Made by a program: the position numbers and the translations under genes
The notes under the pieces: generated by a model
What the model was told of the DNA's origin: nothing
What the model saw: only the letters and a program-made list of their open reading frames with translations
The model's database searches: none
Part shown: piece by piece, positions 16,141 to 24,698 of the stretch
Position numbering within the stretch: position 1 is the stretch's first letter
How the letters are laid out: each line of letters starts with the position of its first letter
Origin: Dyella terrae
GTDB taxonomy: Bacteria; Pseudomonadota; Gammaproteobacteria; Xanthomonadales; Rhodanobacteraceae
DNA length: 64,000 bases
NCBI RefSeq assembly: GCF_022394535.1
Contig: NZ_CP089414.1
Coordinates: forward strand, 4,650,001 to 4,714,000
Reading direction: 5' to 3'

Positions 16141-17118
16141 ATGGAATTTCGACTGATCGACCGCATCCGCGAACGCACCGCACAGGGGCGCGAGGACGTA
16201 AAGCTGGGCATTGGCGATGACGCCGCCATGGTCGCTCCGCCCGTTGGGCAGGAAGTCGCGATCGCCATCGACACGATGGTGGAAGGCGTGCATTTCCCCG
16301 TGGGCACGGCGGCTGCCGACATTGGCTGGAAATCCCTGGCGGTGAATCTCTCCGACCTCGCGGCCATGGGCGCGAGCCCTGCATGGGCGCTGCTGGCGTT
16401 GACCTTGCCGTCGCAACCGGCGGAACAGCTCCGCCAGTTCATCGACGACTACGCGGAAGGTTTTGCGCAACTGGCGCAACCGCATCGCCTTGCACTGATC
16501 GGCGGAGACACGACGCGTGGTGCGTTAACCATCAGCGTGGCCGTGCATGGCTTCGTGCCGCCGGGCAAGGCGCTGACGCGCGCGGGCGCACGTGCTGGCG
16601 ACGTGGTGCTGGTCACCGGCACGCTGGGCGATGCCGCCGCAGGGCTCAAGCTATGGCAACGTGGTGCGCGCGTGGACGAAGGCGACGGTCGCGCTGCGTA
16701 CCTGATCGAACGTCTTCACCGACCCACGCCACGCCTCGCCGCTGGGCTTACGCTGCGTGGCCGCGCCAGCGCGTGCATTGATGTCTCCGATGGCTTGCTA
16801 GCCGATCTCGGCCATATCTGCGAAGAGAGCGGGCTGGGCGCGGAGATCGACGCGGAACTGCTGCCGCGTTCGCCCATGCTGATGGCCAGCTTCGACGAGC
16901 TGACCGTGCGGGACTTTGCGTTGGCCGGCGGCGATGATTACGAATTGTGTTTCACCGTGCCGGCCGCGTTGGTCGCCGACGTGCAGAGCGACCTTGCACG
17001 CTTGGGTTGCGGCGCCACGCGCATAGGACGCATGGTGGAAGGCGAGGGCGTACGCGTGCGCGACGCCCAGGGACAATGGCTGGAAGCCGCGCACCGCGGC
17101 TGGGACCACTTCGCATGA
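16141..17118 (+). CDS. thiL: Thiamine-monophosphate kinase
   Basis: 325 aa, PurM-like ATP-binding fold. Motifs: MEFRLIDRIRER, GIGDDAAM, the catalytic Asp-rich DTMVEGVHF, GGDTTRG, and DVSDGLLADLGHI. It phosphorylates ThMP to ThDP in the cytosol. The ATG at 16141 has a GAGGAAG ribosome-binding site. The gene ends in an ATGA overlap with pgpA. The nusB-thiL-pgpA order is conserved in many Gammaproteobacteria. Confidence 0.96.
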   Translation: MEFRLIDRIRERTAQGREDVKLGIGDDAAMVAPPVGQEVAIAIDTMVEGVHFPVGTAAADIGWKSLAVNLSDLAAMGASPAWALLALTLPSQPAEQLRQFIDDYAEGFAQLAQPHRLALIGGDTTRGALTISVAVHGFVPPGKALTRAGARAGDVVLVTGTLGDAAAGLKLWQRGARVDEGDGRAAYLIERLHRPTPRLAAGLTLRGRASACIDVSDGLLADLGHICEESGLGAEIDAELLPRSPMLMASFDELTVRDFALAGGDDYELCFTVPAALVADVQSDLARLGCGATRIGRMVEGEGVRVRDAQGQWLEAAHRGWDHFA

Positions 17119-17555
17119 GCGACAAAAAGATCCTCACCCCTGAACAACGCCGTCAGTTGCTCGCCACGCCGGCAGGCTGGTTGGCCTGCGGTTTCGGTTC
17201 GGGCCTCGCGCCGGTAGCGCAGGGCACGTTCGGTTCGCTGGCGGCGGTGCTGCCATGGTTATTTTTACGCACGTTGCCGCTGCAGCTGTACGTCTTCGCC
17301 ATCGCGGTGGCGTTCTCGATAGGCGTATGGGCTTGCGGCGTGGCGGGGCGCGCGGTGGGCGTGGATGATCACCGCAGCATCGTGTGGGATGAGTTCGTGG
17401 GCTTGTGGATCGCCTTGATCCCGGCGCTGGTAGCGCCGTGGTGGAGCGTGGTTGTGGGCTTCGCGTTGTTCCGTTTGTTTGATGTGTGGAAGCCGTGGCC
17501 GATTGGGTGGCTGGATCGGCGCCTCAAGGGGGGGCTTGGGGGTGATGGTGGATGA
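17115..17555 (+). CDS. pgpA: Phosphatidylglycerophosphatase A, C-terminus frameshifted
   Basis: 146 aa as written. PgpA is an inner-membrane phosphatase that makes phosphatidylglycerol. The family blocks GFGSGLAPVAQGTFGSLAA and IVWDEFVGLWIAL are intact. The open frame ends in GGLGGDGG at 17555. The +1 frame continues from the G-rich stretch (17527-17541, a G7 and a G5 run) as GVMVDDVVAGV plus a hydrophobic helix ending at 17616. That is the expected PgpA C-terminus with its conserved DD-V-AG motif. One extra G therefore disrupts the gene, either by sequencing or assembly error or by a real slippage event. The start overlaps thiL (ATGA). Confidence 0.88.
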   Translation: MSDKKILTPEQRRQLLATPAGWLACGFGSGLAPVAQGTFGSLAAVLPWLFLRTLPLQLYVFAIAVAFSIGVWACGVAGRAVGVDDHRSIVWDEFVGLWIALIPALVAPWWSVVVGFALFRLFDVWKPWPIGWLDRRLKGGLGGDGG

Positions 17556-17637
17556 TGTGGTGGCGGGGGTGTTTGCGGGGGTGGTGCTTGGGGTGGTGTT
17601 GGTGGCGTTGCGTTGAGTGGGCTGGCGCCTTGGCTCT

Positions 17638-18728
17638 ACTCCCTCTCCCCTTTTGGGGAGAGGGTTGGGGTGAGGGGCGGGTGCTCGCCTTACCGTTTGT
17701 TTCGTCACCCCGGCGCAGGCCGGGGTCCAGAGCCTCGGTGTTTGGTTGTCGCGTGGCGTTGCCTGGCCGCCTACGCGGCGGGCGTTTCGCCCTCCTGCCG
17801 GAGGCCGGGTCACTTTTCTTTGCTTGCCCAAAGAAAAGTAACCCGAAGAAAGGGCCTCCCGGATGAGGCGCCTATCGGGCAGAAGCCCGATAGGTACGCG
17901 GTCGGGTTCCGGGCTTTTCGACGGGGCTCCTGCCCCGGCGAAAAGTGGCTGGCATCCTTGCCAGCCACACCTGCGGGGCCTTCTCTCCACCCGCCCGCCG
18001 CCTCATACGGGGACCTGGTAGCTCAAGAGCTAGAGCCGACGGCTCGTGCCGCTGCGCTGCACATCGCGTCGCGGAGCGTGGCGATGCGACCCAACGTGTT
18101 GTTGACGACGTCGCATGTTGGTGTCGGTTAGAAGTAGGGTTCCGTAAGTCTTCCCGGATTCTCGCTGCGCTTCATCCGGGCTACGTTGCTAGCCTCTGCG
18201 ATCGGGAAGCGTAGCGAAGACCGCTTTAAGTCCTCTTCGCATCGGCGCGTTGCGAAACGCTTCGGAGTACCCGCTGTGTAGCGGCGAAGGTTGCCAAACC
18301 CCGCGATTCCTCAGCCGTTCGGGCTTATCCCCACGCCATGCAGAGCTCCTCAGTGTATCGGTGCGTTGCGGTGTAGCCATATCGTCCAATAAGGAGATCG
18401 CGCGGTACCGATTACCTCGGGGGCCAAGGCTTGTATTCAACACGACGCTACCGGAGCTTTGGAGGCCATTTTCTTTGGGTTACTTTTCTTTTGGGCCAGC
18501 AAAAGAAAAGTGACTCGGCCTTCGGCAGAAGGTCGAAACGCCCGCTGCGTAAGCGGCCAGGTCGCGGGAGCGCACGAGGCGATAGCCGACCACTGGTGCA
18601 ACTGGATGACCAGCCCTTCGGCTGTTGAAAAGCGCCTCCTGCCTTCGCAGGAATGACGGCTAAAGAATGAAGCGGCGAGGCGAGCACCCACCCCTCACCC
18701 CAACCCTCTCGCCGTAGGGGAGAGTGAG
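17638..18728. repeat. Composite hairpin-rich dispersed repeat, copy 2 (two arms in inverted orientation)
   Basis: The 1.4-kb gap between pgpA and the acyltransferase holds one forward arm (17638 to about 18075) and one inverted arm (about 18465-18728). They face each other across a spacer, with the CTCCCTCTCCCC-type palindrome at the left edge and its inverse at the right edge. In the left arm ACTTTTCTTTG (17812-17822) pairs with CAAAGAAAAGT (17829-17839). The central segment at about 18204-18241 recurs inverted in copy 4 at about 46167-46209. No open frame in either arm has gene-like features. The 18729-18975 stretch holds nothing recognisable. Confidence 0.78.
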
Positions 18729-18975
18729 TAAGGCTGATGCGCCCCAAGCGCTTCACGCAAATACAGGCCTCGCCGGCTCCACAGCGAAAACAAACCATTG
18801 AAGCGCCCACCTCGCGATAGCGCCACAAACAAACCAGCCATCCAAACAACTGCCCCATCCTCGCCATAAATCCGCCACGCCCCACCTAAGCCACCGCGTT
18901 ATATTTCGATGTTGCGGTTTCCATTCGATGCCAGCGCGTCGAAGCCGCGGGGAAAACCAGGGATAGGGGAAAGGC

Positions 18976-20130
18976 GTGAACCGATTGCCGGGGCTGGATG
19001 TGCTGCGCGCGACTGCGATCGTGTGGGTGATGATTTTCCACTCGTTTGTCGTCGATGGCTGGGGCCATTTCGGTGGCATCGAGAGGAACGGTTGGATGGG
19101 TGTGGACCTGTTCTTCGTACTGAGTGGCTTCCTGATCGGTTCGCAGGTGCTCCGGCCATTGGCGGAGGGCGGGGTGTTCCGCTTCGGGGATTTCTACCTG
19201 CGCCGTGCGTTTCGCATCCTTCCTGCCTACCTGGTGGTAGTGGCCGCCTATTTCATCTGGCCTTCCATTCGCGAGGTGGATCAGATCCAGCCGCTGTGGC
19301 AGTTCCTTACGTTCACGGTGAACCTGCTGATCGAAGCGCGGTATCACCTTGCGTTCTCCCACGTATGGTCGCTGTGCGTGGAGGAGCATTTTTACCTGCT
19401 GTTTCCGCTACTGGCATGGTGGCTGGTGCGGCGCCCGTCGGTGCGTCGGTTCGCGGTGGTCTGCTCGGTCGTGGTGCTCGGCGGCATGCTGGTGCGTGGT
19501 GGCATTTGGGTGTGGGGGATGGAGCCGATCGAGAGCGTTGACCAAAATTCCTATAACAAAATGTTCCTCGAGGGCGTTTACTACCCAACGTGGTCCCGTC
19601 TGGACGGCCTTTTGATGGGTGTGATGCTGGCTACGGCCAGGATCTACCGGCCCGTCCTCTGGTCCCGATGGGGGCGCCACGCCAACGGCTTTCTGCTCGC
19701 AGGGGTAGCGGTAGTCGGCGGTTCGATCTGGCTGTTCCGTGATCGGACCGGCTTCATTCCCACGGTGCTGGGATATCCGTTGCTTTCCTTCGGCATGGGC
19801 TTGCTGGTGTTTGCCGGTGCCCAGGCATCTGGCGTGCTCGCGCGGTTGCGGGTGCCGGGGGCGGGGTGGCTGGCGGCGGTCTCGTACAGCATGTACCTGT
19901 CACACAAAGCGGTGTTCCATATGACGGAATCCGTGACGGGGGCATGGCTGGACGGCCACGGCGTACTGACCTTCGCGGGGTATGCGTTGGCGGTACTGGT
20001 AGTGGGGGCGGTGCTTTACTACGGGGTGGAGCGTCCGTTCCTTGCTTTGCGTGAACGTGTTTTGCGTCAGGCGCCGGCAAAGGCGCAAGCCACCGGCGTG
20101 ATTGCCGGAGCCGGCACGGAGGCGGCCTGA
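18976..20130 (+). CDS. Acyltransferase 3 (OafA/NolL-type) membrane acyltransferase
   Basis: 384 aa with about ten membrane segments. Family features: LDVLRATAIVWVMIFHSF with the catalytic-type His, GWMGVDLFFVLSGFLIGSQ, and RRAFRILPAYLVV. The late VSYSMYLSHKAVFH motif is also present. Such enzymes transfer acetyl or other acyl groups to cell-surface sugars in the inner membrane. The start is a GTG at 18976 preceded by GGGGAAAGG. It is followed by a small secreted protein in the same orientation, 40 bases on. Its substrate (O-antigen, exopolysaccharide, peptidoglycan) is not indicated by neighbours. Confidence 0.9.
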   Translation: MNRLPGLDVLRATAIVWVMIFHSFVVDGWGHFGGIERNGWMGVDLFFVLSGFLIGSQVLRPLAEGGVFRFGDFYLRRAFRILPAYLVVVAAYFIWPSIREVDQIQPLWQFLTFTVNLLIEARYHLAFSHVWSLCVEEHFYLLFPLLAWWLVRRPSVRRFAVVCSVVVLGGMLVRGGIWVWGMEPIESVDQNSYNKMFLEGVYYPTWSRLDGLLMGVMLATARIYRPVLWSRWGRHANGFLLAGVAVVGGSIWLFRDRTGFIPTVLGYPLLSFGMGLLVFAGAQASGVLARLRVPGAGWLAAVSYSMYLSHKAVFHMTESVTGAWLDGHGVLTFAGYALAVLVVGAVLYYGVERPFLALRERVLRQAPAKAQATGVIAGAGTEAA

Positions 20131-20170
20131 CGCGGATCCAGAAGGAAGGTCGCTCCTAGGGGAGGGTGTC

Positions 20171-20746
20171 ATGTACAAACTCGCACGCATTGTGTGTTTC
20201 ATGCTGTTGTTGTTGCTCGTACCCAGTACCGTGTTGGCCGCTACGGCGGCGCCGGTAGGTCCGTGTCGCATGATCGATCCGTCGACCTGCGCGAACGCCA
20301 ACCAGTTGGCGCATGCCAATGGTTTCGCGACGGCACTGGGGCATTTCGCGGGAGATAACAAGGTCAGCTATTTCCGCGGCAGCCGTTCGATCAGTGAAGA
20401 GGCGCTGGCGGCGTTGGGGGGCTCGTCGCCGTCGGTGCAGACGTTGGCAGGCAACCGCTATCTGTTCACGGCCTGTCCGACGCGCGAATGTGGCGGCAGC
20501 GCGGCAGCGGTGATCGTCAACGAGTACGGCCAGATCGAGGCGCTGGGTTTTTCCAGCTACCACTGCGAAACGGCTTGCGATGATTTCCGTCACCTGGACT
20601 TCTACGTTCGCAAGGACGGCGACAATGGAACGCTGCTTGCCGCATTGAAAGCCTGGGCGACGGGTGACGCACTGAAGAGCACCATATGGCGTCCCGATGG
20701 CGACCAAGGGCTCGACGGGCGATCAAGCGTCCATACATTGCCCTGA
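20171..20746 (+). CDS. Secreted hypothetical protein with conserved cysteines
   Basis: 191 aa. Residues 1 to about 24 are a clear signal peptide (CFMLLLLLVPSTVLAAT). The mature part has six cysteines (GPC, STC, TAC, REC, HC, AC) and the segment YLFTACPTRECGGSAAAVIV. A C-x4-C loop followed by a strand recalls the Ivy periplasmic lysozyme inhibitors, and the size is similar, but the resemblance is weak and I do not claim it. I chose the ATG at 20171 with a GGAGGG ribosome-binding site. It may be co-transcribed with the acyltransferase. It ends before a strong hairpin and a convergent gene. Confidence 0.75.
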   Translation: MYKLARIVCFMLLLLLVPSTVLAATAAPVGPCRMIDPSTCANANQLAHANGFATALGHFAGDNKVSYFRGSRSISEEALAALGGSSPSVQTLAGNRYLFTACPTRECGGSAAAVIVNEYGQIEALGFSSYHCETACDDFRHLDFYVRKDGDNGTLLAALKAWATGDALKSTIWRPDGDQGLDGRSSVHTLP

Positions 20747-20761
20747 TCTGCGGTTCGCGGG

Positions 20762-20788
20762 GAACGGTCGCCATCGCGGCGACCGTTC
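20762..20788. terminator. Hairpin between convergent genes
   Basis: GAACGGTCGCC (20762-20772) pairs perfectly with GGCGACCGTTC (20778-20788) around a 5-base loop, between a rightward secreted-protein gene and the leftward DUF6868 gene. Terminator-like without a T-run. Confidence 0.6.
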
Positions 20789-20797
20789 GCGCTTGCA

Positions 20798-21040
20798 TCA
20801 TGTGCAGATGCGCAACGCGATGTAGGGAAAGATGAAAAGCAACCAGATGGCGACCTTGTAGCCGGCCATGCCGGCGTAGTGGATTGCATCGAAGGTTTCC
20901 ACGCTGAAACGGAACCAGCGTCTGTGCCACGAATACATGCGGTCGTGCAGGGTCAGAAACAGCGTGAACCACACCGTCACCAGCAACAGGTTGAGGATGG
21001 CGGACCATCCCAGCACGCTGCGCCATAGTTCGACGGTCAT
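20798..21040 (-). CDS. Small membrane protein, DUF6868-like
   Basis: 80 aa with two membrane helices (ILNLLLVTVWFTLFLTLHD and YKVAIWLLFIFPYIAL). They flank an amphipathic loop SWHRRWFRFSVETFDAIHYAGMA. The W-HRRWF and HY-GMA-YK pattern matches my recollection of DUF6868, a small inner-membrane family of unknown role. It lies 14 bases downstream of the minus-strand dehydrogenase and may share its transcript. Confidence 0.75.
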   Translation of the reverse strand: MTVELWRSVLGWSAILNLLLVTVWFTLFLTLHDRMYSWHRRWFRFSVETFDAIHYAGMAGYKVAIWLLFIFPYIALRICT

Positions 21041-21054
21041 GCCCGCGTCACCGC

Positions 21055-22068
21055 TTAAGCCTTCGCATCGAGCACGATGCGGTAGCGCGCCTTACCCTCT
21101 TCCAGGTGCTTGAGCGCGGCATTGATGTCCGACATCGGGAACATCTCTACCTGAGGCCGGACATCATGGCGTGTGGCGAAGTCGAGCAGGGTGGCGATGT
21201 CTTCGGGGGCGCCCGTGGGTGAGCTGGAGATCTCACGCTCCGCACCCATCAGTTGAAAGATGGATACCGGAATCGGCTCGACCACTGCGCCGACCACATG
21301 CATGCGTCCGCGCGGCGCCAGTGTGTTGATCAGTGCGCCCCAGTCCAGCGATACGTTCACCGTGACCAGCAGCAGGTCCAGTGATCGCGCGAGGGCCTTG
21401 ATGGCCGAAGTGTCGCGGCTGGACACCACGTTATGCGCACCGAAGGCGCGGGCTTCGTCGGCTTTGGCCGCGGTGGAGGTGAACGCCGTCACCTCGCAGC
21501 CCCAGGCCCTGGCGAGCTTTACCGCCATGTGGCCCAGCCCGCCGATACCGACCACCCCGACGCGTGCGGTCGGACTCACCTCGTAGGCGAGAAACGGCTT
21601 GAGCACGGTGATGCCGCCGCAGAGCAGCGGACCGGCGCTGGGCAGGTCGATGCCTTCGGGCAGCGGGATGGCCCATGCCCAGTGGGCGCGCACTTTGTCA
21701 GCGAAGCCGCCGTGGCGGCCGCCGATGGTCGCTTCCAGTTCGGCGCACAGGTTCTGGTGCCCGGACAGGCATTGCTTGCAGTGCATGCAGCTGTTGGAAC
21801 TCCAGCCGATGCCCACGCGCTGGCCGATCGTCAGCCCTTTGGCCTGGGGGCCGAGCGCGGTGACGCGACCGATCACTTCGTGGCCGGGGACAAAGGGAAA
21901 ACGCGCCATGCCCCATTCGTTGTTGATCATCGAGAGATCGGAATGGCAGATGCCGCAGTAGTCCACGGCTACTTCCACCTGCTCGGCGCCCAGCGGGCCG
22001 AGATCGAACTCCGAAAGCACGAGCGGCTTGCCAGCCTGCTCGGCGGCCCAACCCTTCATCGTTGACAT
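21055..22068 (-). CDS. Zinc-dependent NAD(P) alcohol dehydrogenase (cinnamyl-alcohol/YahK type)
   Basis: 337 aa. Catalytic zinc ligands appear in CGICHSDL and PGHEVIGRV. The structural zinc cluster is CMHCKQCLSGHQNLC. The Rossmann glycine motif is VGVVGIGGLGHMAVKLA. YahK/AdhC-type enzymes reduce aldehydes to alcohols with NADPH in the cytosol. The start ATG at 22068 (MSTMKGWAAEQ) fits the family. It is divergent from the aldo/keto reductase; the pair may serve aldehyde detoxification, which is inference. No adjacent regulator is present. Confidence 0.93.
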   Translation of the reverse strand: MSTMKGWAAEQAGKPLVLSEFDLGPLGAEQVEVAVDYCGICHSDLSMINNEWGMARFPFVPGHEVIGRVTALGPQAKGLTIGQRVGIGWSSNSCMHCKQCLSGHQNLCAELEATIGGRHGGFADKVRAHWAWAIPLPEGIDLPSAGPLLCGGITVLKPFLAYEVSPTARVGVVGIGGLGHMAVKLARAWGCEVTAFTSTAAKADEARAFGAHNVVSSRDTSAIKALARSLDLLLVTVNVSLDWGALINTLAPRGRMHVVGAVVEPIPVSIFQLMGAEREISSSPTGAPEDIATLLDFATRHDVRPQVEMFPMSDINAALKHLEEGKARYRIVLDAKA

Positions 22069-22217
22069 GCGGTCTCGCTCCGGTGGGAAAGCGTGATGGG
22101 TGCCAAATCCGAGGAGTTTAGGGCGGCGCTCGTTGGTGTCGCGTGTAAACCGCGATGATGGACGAACGACATGCGCTCTTGGCATGCTGATGAGTCACCA
22201 CTGATCGGAGCGCCCCC

Positions 22218-23186
22218 ATGCAATATCGACGTCTTGGCAAATCCGGCCTGCAACTGTCCGCGCTATCGTTTGGCGCGTGGGTCACGTTCGGCAAGCAGGT
22301 GGGGCGTTCGCTGGCGCGCAATCTGTTGGCGACGGCACACGACAACGGCATCAACTTCTTCGACAACGCAGAGACCTATAACGACGGCGTGGCCGAGACC
22401 CTGATGGGCGACGTGCTGGCCGACCTGCGTTTTCCGCGCGACAGCTATTGCGTGTCCAGCAAGGTGTATTTCGGCGCAGTGGACAACCCGCTGCCCACGC
22501 AGCGCGGCCTGTCGCGCAAGCATGTCATCGAAGCCTGCAATCAGGCACTGCAGCGGCTGCGCGTGGGGCACCTGGATCTCTACTTCTGCCATCGCCCCGA
22601 TCCGGATACGCCGATCGCCGAGACGGTGGCGGCGATGGACACGCTGGTACGGCAGGGCAAGGTGCTTTACTGGGGCACCAGCGAATGGCCGGCGGAGGCC
22701 ATCGTGGAAGCGCATCGCGTGGCGAAAGAAAACCATATGTATGCGCCGGTGATGGAGCAACCGCAGTACAACCTGCTGCACCGGGAGCGCGTAGAGCAGG
22801 AGTACGCGCCGCTGTACGACGCCTACGGCATGGGCACCACCATCTGGTCGCCGCTGGCCTCCGGCTTGTTGAGCGGCAAGTACAACCAGGGCGTGCCGGC
22901 AGAGTCGCGGCTGGCGCAGCCAGGCTACGAGTGGTTGAAGGAGGCGGTGCTGGAGCACGATGCCTCGCGACTGGACAAGGTGAAACGCCTGGCACCGATC
23001 GCGGCCGAGCTTGGTGTGTCGATGGCGCAGCTCTCCATTGCGTGGTGCCTGGTCAATCCGCACGTGTCCACGGTGATGCTTGGGGCAAGCAAGGTGGAGC
23101 AGTTGGAGCAGAACCTGGGGGCGCTAGCCTTGTTGCCGAAGTTGGACGCAGAGGTGCTCAGGCATATCGAGCAAGCGGTGGCCTGA
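22218..23186 (+). CDS. Aldo/keto reductase (Kv-beta-like / YghZ-type)
   Basis: 322 aa TIM-barrel. Motifs: FFDNAETYNDGVAETLMG with the catalytic Asp/Tyr, CVSSKVYFG with Lys, HLDLYFCHRPD, and the NADPH-binding end MLGASKVEQLEQNL. The MQYRRLGKSGLQLSALSFG start and WSPLASGLLSGKY match the potassium-channel-beta-like branch. It reduces aldehydes or ketones with NADPH in the cytosol. A six-bp-stem terminator follows. Confidence 0.93.
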   Translation: MQYRRLGKSGLQLSALSFGAWVTFGKQVGRSLARNLLATAHDNGINFFDNAETYNDGVAETLMGDVLADLRFPRDSYCVSSKVYFGAVDNPLPTQRGLSRKHVIEACNQALQRLRVGHLDLYFCHRPDPDTPIAETVAAMDTLVRQGKVLYWGTSEWPAEAIVEAHRVAKENHMYAPVMEQPQYNLLHRERVEQEYAPLYDAYGMGTTIWSPLASGLLSGKYNQGVPAESRLAQPGYEWLKEAVLEHDASRLDKVKRLAPIAAELGVSMAQLSIAWCLVNPHVSTVMLGASKVEQLEQNLGALALLPKLDAEVLRHIEQAVA

Positions 23187-23212
23187 AGCAAGGTCCTCAA
23201 CGGAAGGCGAAG

Positions 23213-23234
23213 CCGGTGTCGGGTCACCGGTTTT
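23213..23234 (+). terminator. Rho-independent terminator after the aldo/keto reductase
   Basis: CCGGTG (23213-23218) pairs with CACCGG (23225-23230), then TTTT. The stem is short but the position, 27 bases after the stop, is right. Confidence 0.5.
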
Positions 23235-23338
23235 GCCCGCGGCTTGCCAGACTTTGCCCGTGCCTCGCCTGATGACGGTCCCCGCCGTTCGCATGCGCTG
23301 GTCATCATGCGTGAACACTCCACAAGGAATGCCACCGC

Positions 23339-24211
23339 ATGAAGCTCCTTCGCCACGCGTTATTCGGCTGCCTCGCCTTAACCGCCGCTTCGGCTCACGC
23401 CGATCACCCGGAATGGACGCAGCCGCAAAAGCCGTTTCGCGTCTACGGCAACACCTATTACGTTGGCACCCACGGACTCTCTTCCATTCTGATCCGCTCG
23501 GCGGATGGCCTGATCTTGATCGACGGCACGCTGCCGGAGAATGCGCCGCAGGTGGAGGCCAACATCAAGGCGCTGGGCTTCCGCTTGAAGGACGTGAAGC
23601 TGATCCTCAACTCGCACGCGCATTCCGATCACGCAGGCGCTATTGCCGCCATTGCGCGCGACAGCGGCGCGCGCGTGGTGGCCAGCGAGGTCGGTGCGAA
23701 GGAGTTGATGGTGGGCGGCCACTTTCCCGACGATCCGCAGTTTGGCGAGGCGCCGGAGTATCCGCCGGTTTCGCATGTCGATGTCGTTCCGGATAACGGC
23801 GTCGTGCGCGTTGGCGACGTAACCGTGACCGCGCATTACACGCCAGGCCATACACCGGGCAGTACGAGTTGGACGTGGGAGTCGTGCGAAAGCGGTCGCT
23901 GCTTGCACATGGTCTATGCCGACAGCCTTGGCGCTTTCACCGCCGATGGTTCCGATTATCGCTACAGCGACCCGGCGCATCTGGAGCGCGTGACCAACTA
24001 TCGGCATGGCATTGCCGTGATCGCCGCGTTGCCCTGCGACATCCTGATGTCGCCGCACCCCGACCAGAGCGATTTCCTTGAGCGCGTGGCTCGCCGCGAT
24101 GCAGGGGTGAAGCCCAATCCGCTGATCGACACAGGCGCCTGCCGCGCCTATGCGGAGGAAGGGACCCGGAAGCTCGACGCCAAGTTGGCGAAGGAGCGGG
24201 CGGGGCCGTAA
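23339..24211 (+). CDS. Subclass B3 metallo-beta-lactamase-like protein
   Basis: 290 aa with a signal peptide at 1-21 (LFGCLALTAASAHA), so it is periplasmic. The metal ligands are all present: HAHSDH (H93, H95, D97, H98), H171 in PGHTPGS and H240 in SPHPDQ. The H-x-H-x-D-H pattern with no cysteine ligand, and the GNTYYVGTHGLSSILI lead-in, are typical of class B3. True B3 enzymes hydrolyse beta-lactams including carbapenems using two zinc ions; activity here is inferred from motifs. Chromosomal B3 homologues are frequent in environmental Xanthomonadales. No regulator or mobile element is adjacent, so it looks resident. Confidence 0.88.
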   Translation: MKLLRHALFGCLALTAASAHADHPEWTQPQKPFRVYGNTYYVGTHGLSSILIRSADGLILIDGTLPENAPQVEANIKALGFRLKDVKLILNSHAHSDHAGAIAAIARDSGARVVASEVGAKELMVGGHFPDDPQFGEAPEYPPVSHVDVVPDNGVVRVGDVTVTAHYTPGHTPGSTSWTWESCESGRCLHMVYADSLGAFTADGSDYRYSDPAHLERVTNYRHGIAVIAALPCDILMSPHPDQSDFLERVARRDAGVKPNPLIDTGACRAYAEEGTRKLDAKLAKERAGP

Positions 24212-24220
24212 ATCAGGTGG

Positions 24221-24249
24221 TTGACACTTAAATGAGAATCATTATCATC
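24221..24249 (+). promoter_or_regulatory. Fur box overlapping the hemP promoter
   Basis: AATGAGAATCATTATCATC (24231-24249) closely matches the Fur consensus of three GATAAT-type hexamers. A TTGACA -35 lies at 24221-24226, with TATCAT at 24243-24248 as a 16-base-spaced -10 covered by the box. Repression by Fur-Fe(II) under iron-replete conditions is the expected outcome. Confidence 0.85.
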
Positions 24250-24284
24250 AAAAGCGTCACCACACTCTCCTGCGGAGCTTCATC

Positions 24285-24509
24285 ATGACCACGACGGTTT
24301 TGTCCCTGCCCCAGGGGGCCGAAGTACTGGCCCGCCCGTTTCGCCTGCTCAGCCTGAAGCCTTCGTCTCCTGTCACGCCGGACGCATCGACGCGCCGCGT
24401 GTCCAGTCAGGTGCTGCTCAAAGGCGGCCGGGAGCTGGTCATCCAGCATCAGGGCAGCGAGTACCACCTGCGTCTGACGCGAAACGACAAGTTGATCCTC
24501 ACCAAGTAA
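24285..24509 (+). CDS. hemP: Hemin uptake protein HemP
   Basis: 74 aa. The C-terminal half matches the small HemP/HmuP family: RVSSQVLLKGGRELVIQHQG followed by YHLRLTRNDKLILTK. HemP-type proteins are small positive regulators or accessory factors for haem receptor expression. A strong Fur box lies directly upstream, matching an iron/haem role. No TonB receptor follows; the next gene is an unrecognised protein. Confidence 0.88.
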   Translation: MTTTVLSLPQGAEVLARPFRLLSLKPSSPVTPDASTRRVSSQVLLKGGRELVIQHQGSEYHLRLTRNDKLILTK

Positions 24510-24698
24510 GTGAGGGCGTGGCTCGCGCTACGGCGCGACCACTCACGGTTGCACCGTCCCCCCCGAGGGAAGCTTCATGGGCAGGGATGCCTCCATCTTT
24601 ACCGGCCTCGCGCCGGGCACATTCACCGGGCCTATCGCCACGCGCTTCTTGCCGAACGCCAGCCGGGTCGTCTCCAGGGCTTTTCTCCAAGGAGCAAG

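Noticed and set aside
20171..20746. Naming this gene ivy
   Set aside because: Similarity is limited to a Cys loop and size; not enough for a name.
24510..24698. Extended N-terminus of the gene behind hemP from the GTG at 24510
   Set aside because: The residues are Arg/His-rich and unlike a folded domain, whereas the ATG at 24699 has a good AAGGAG site.
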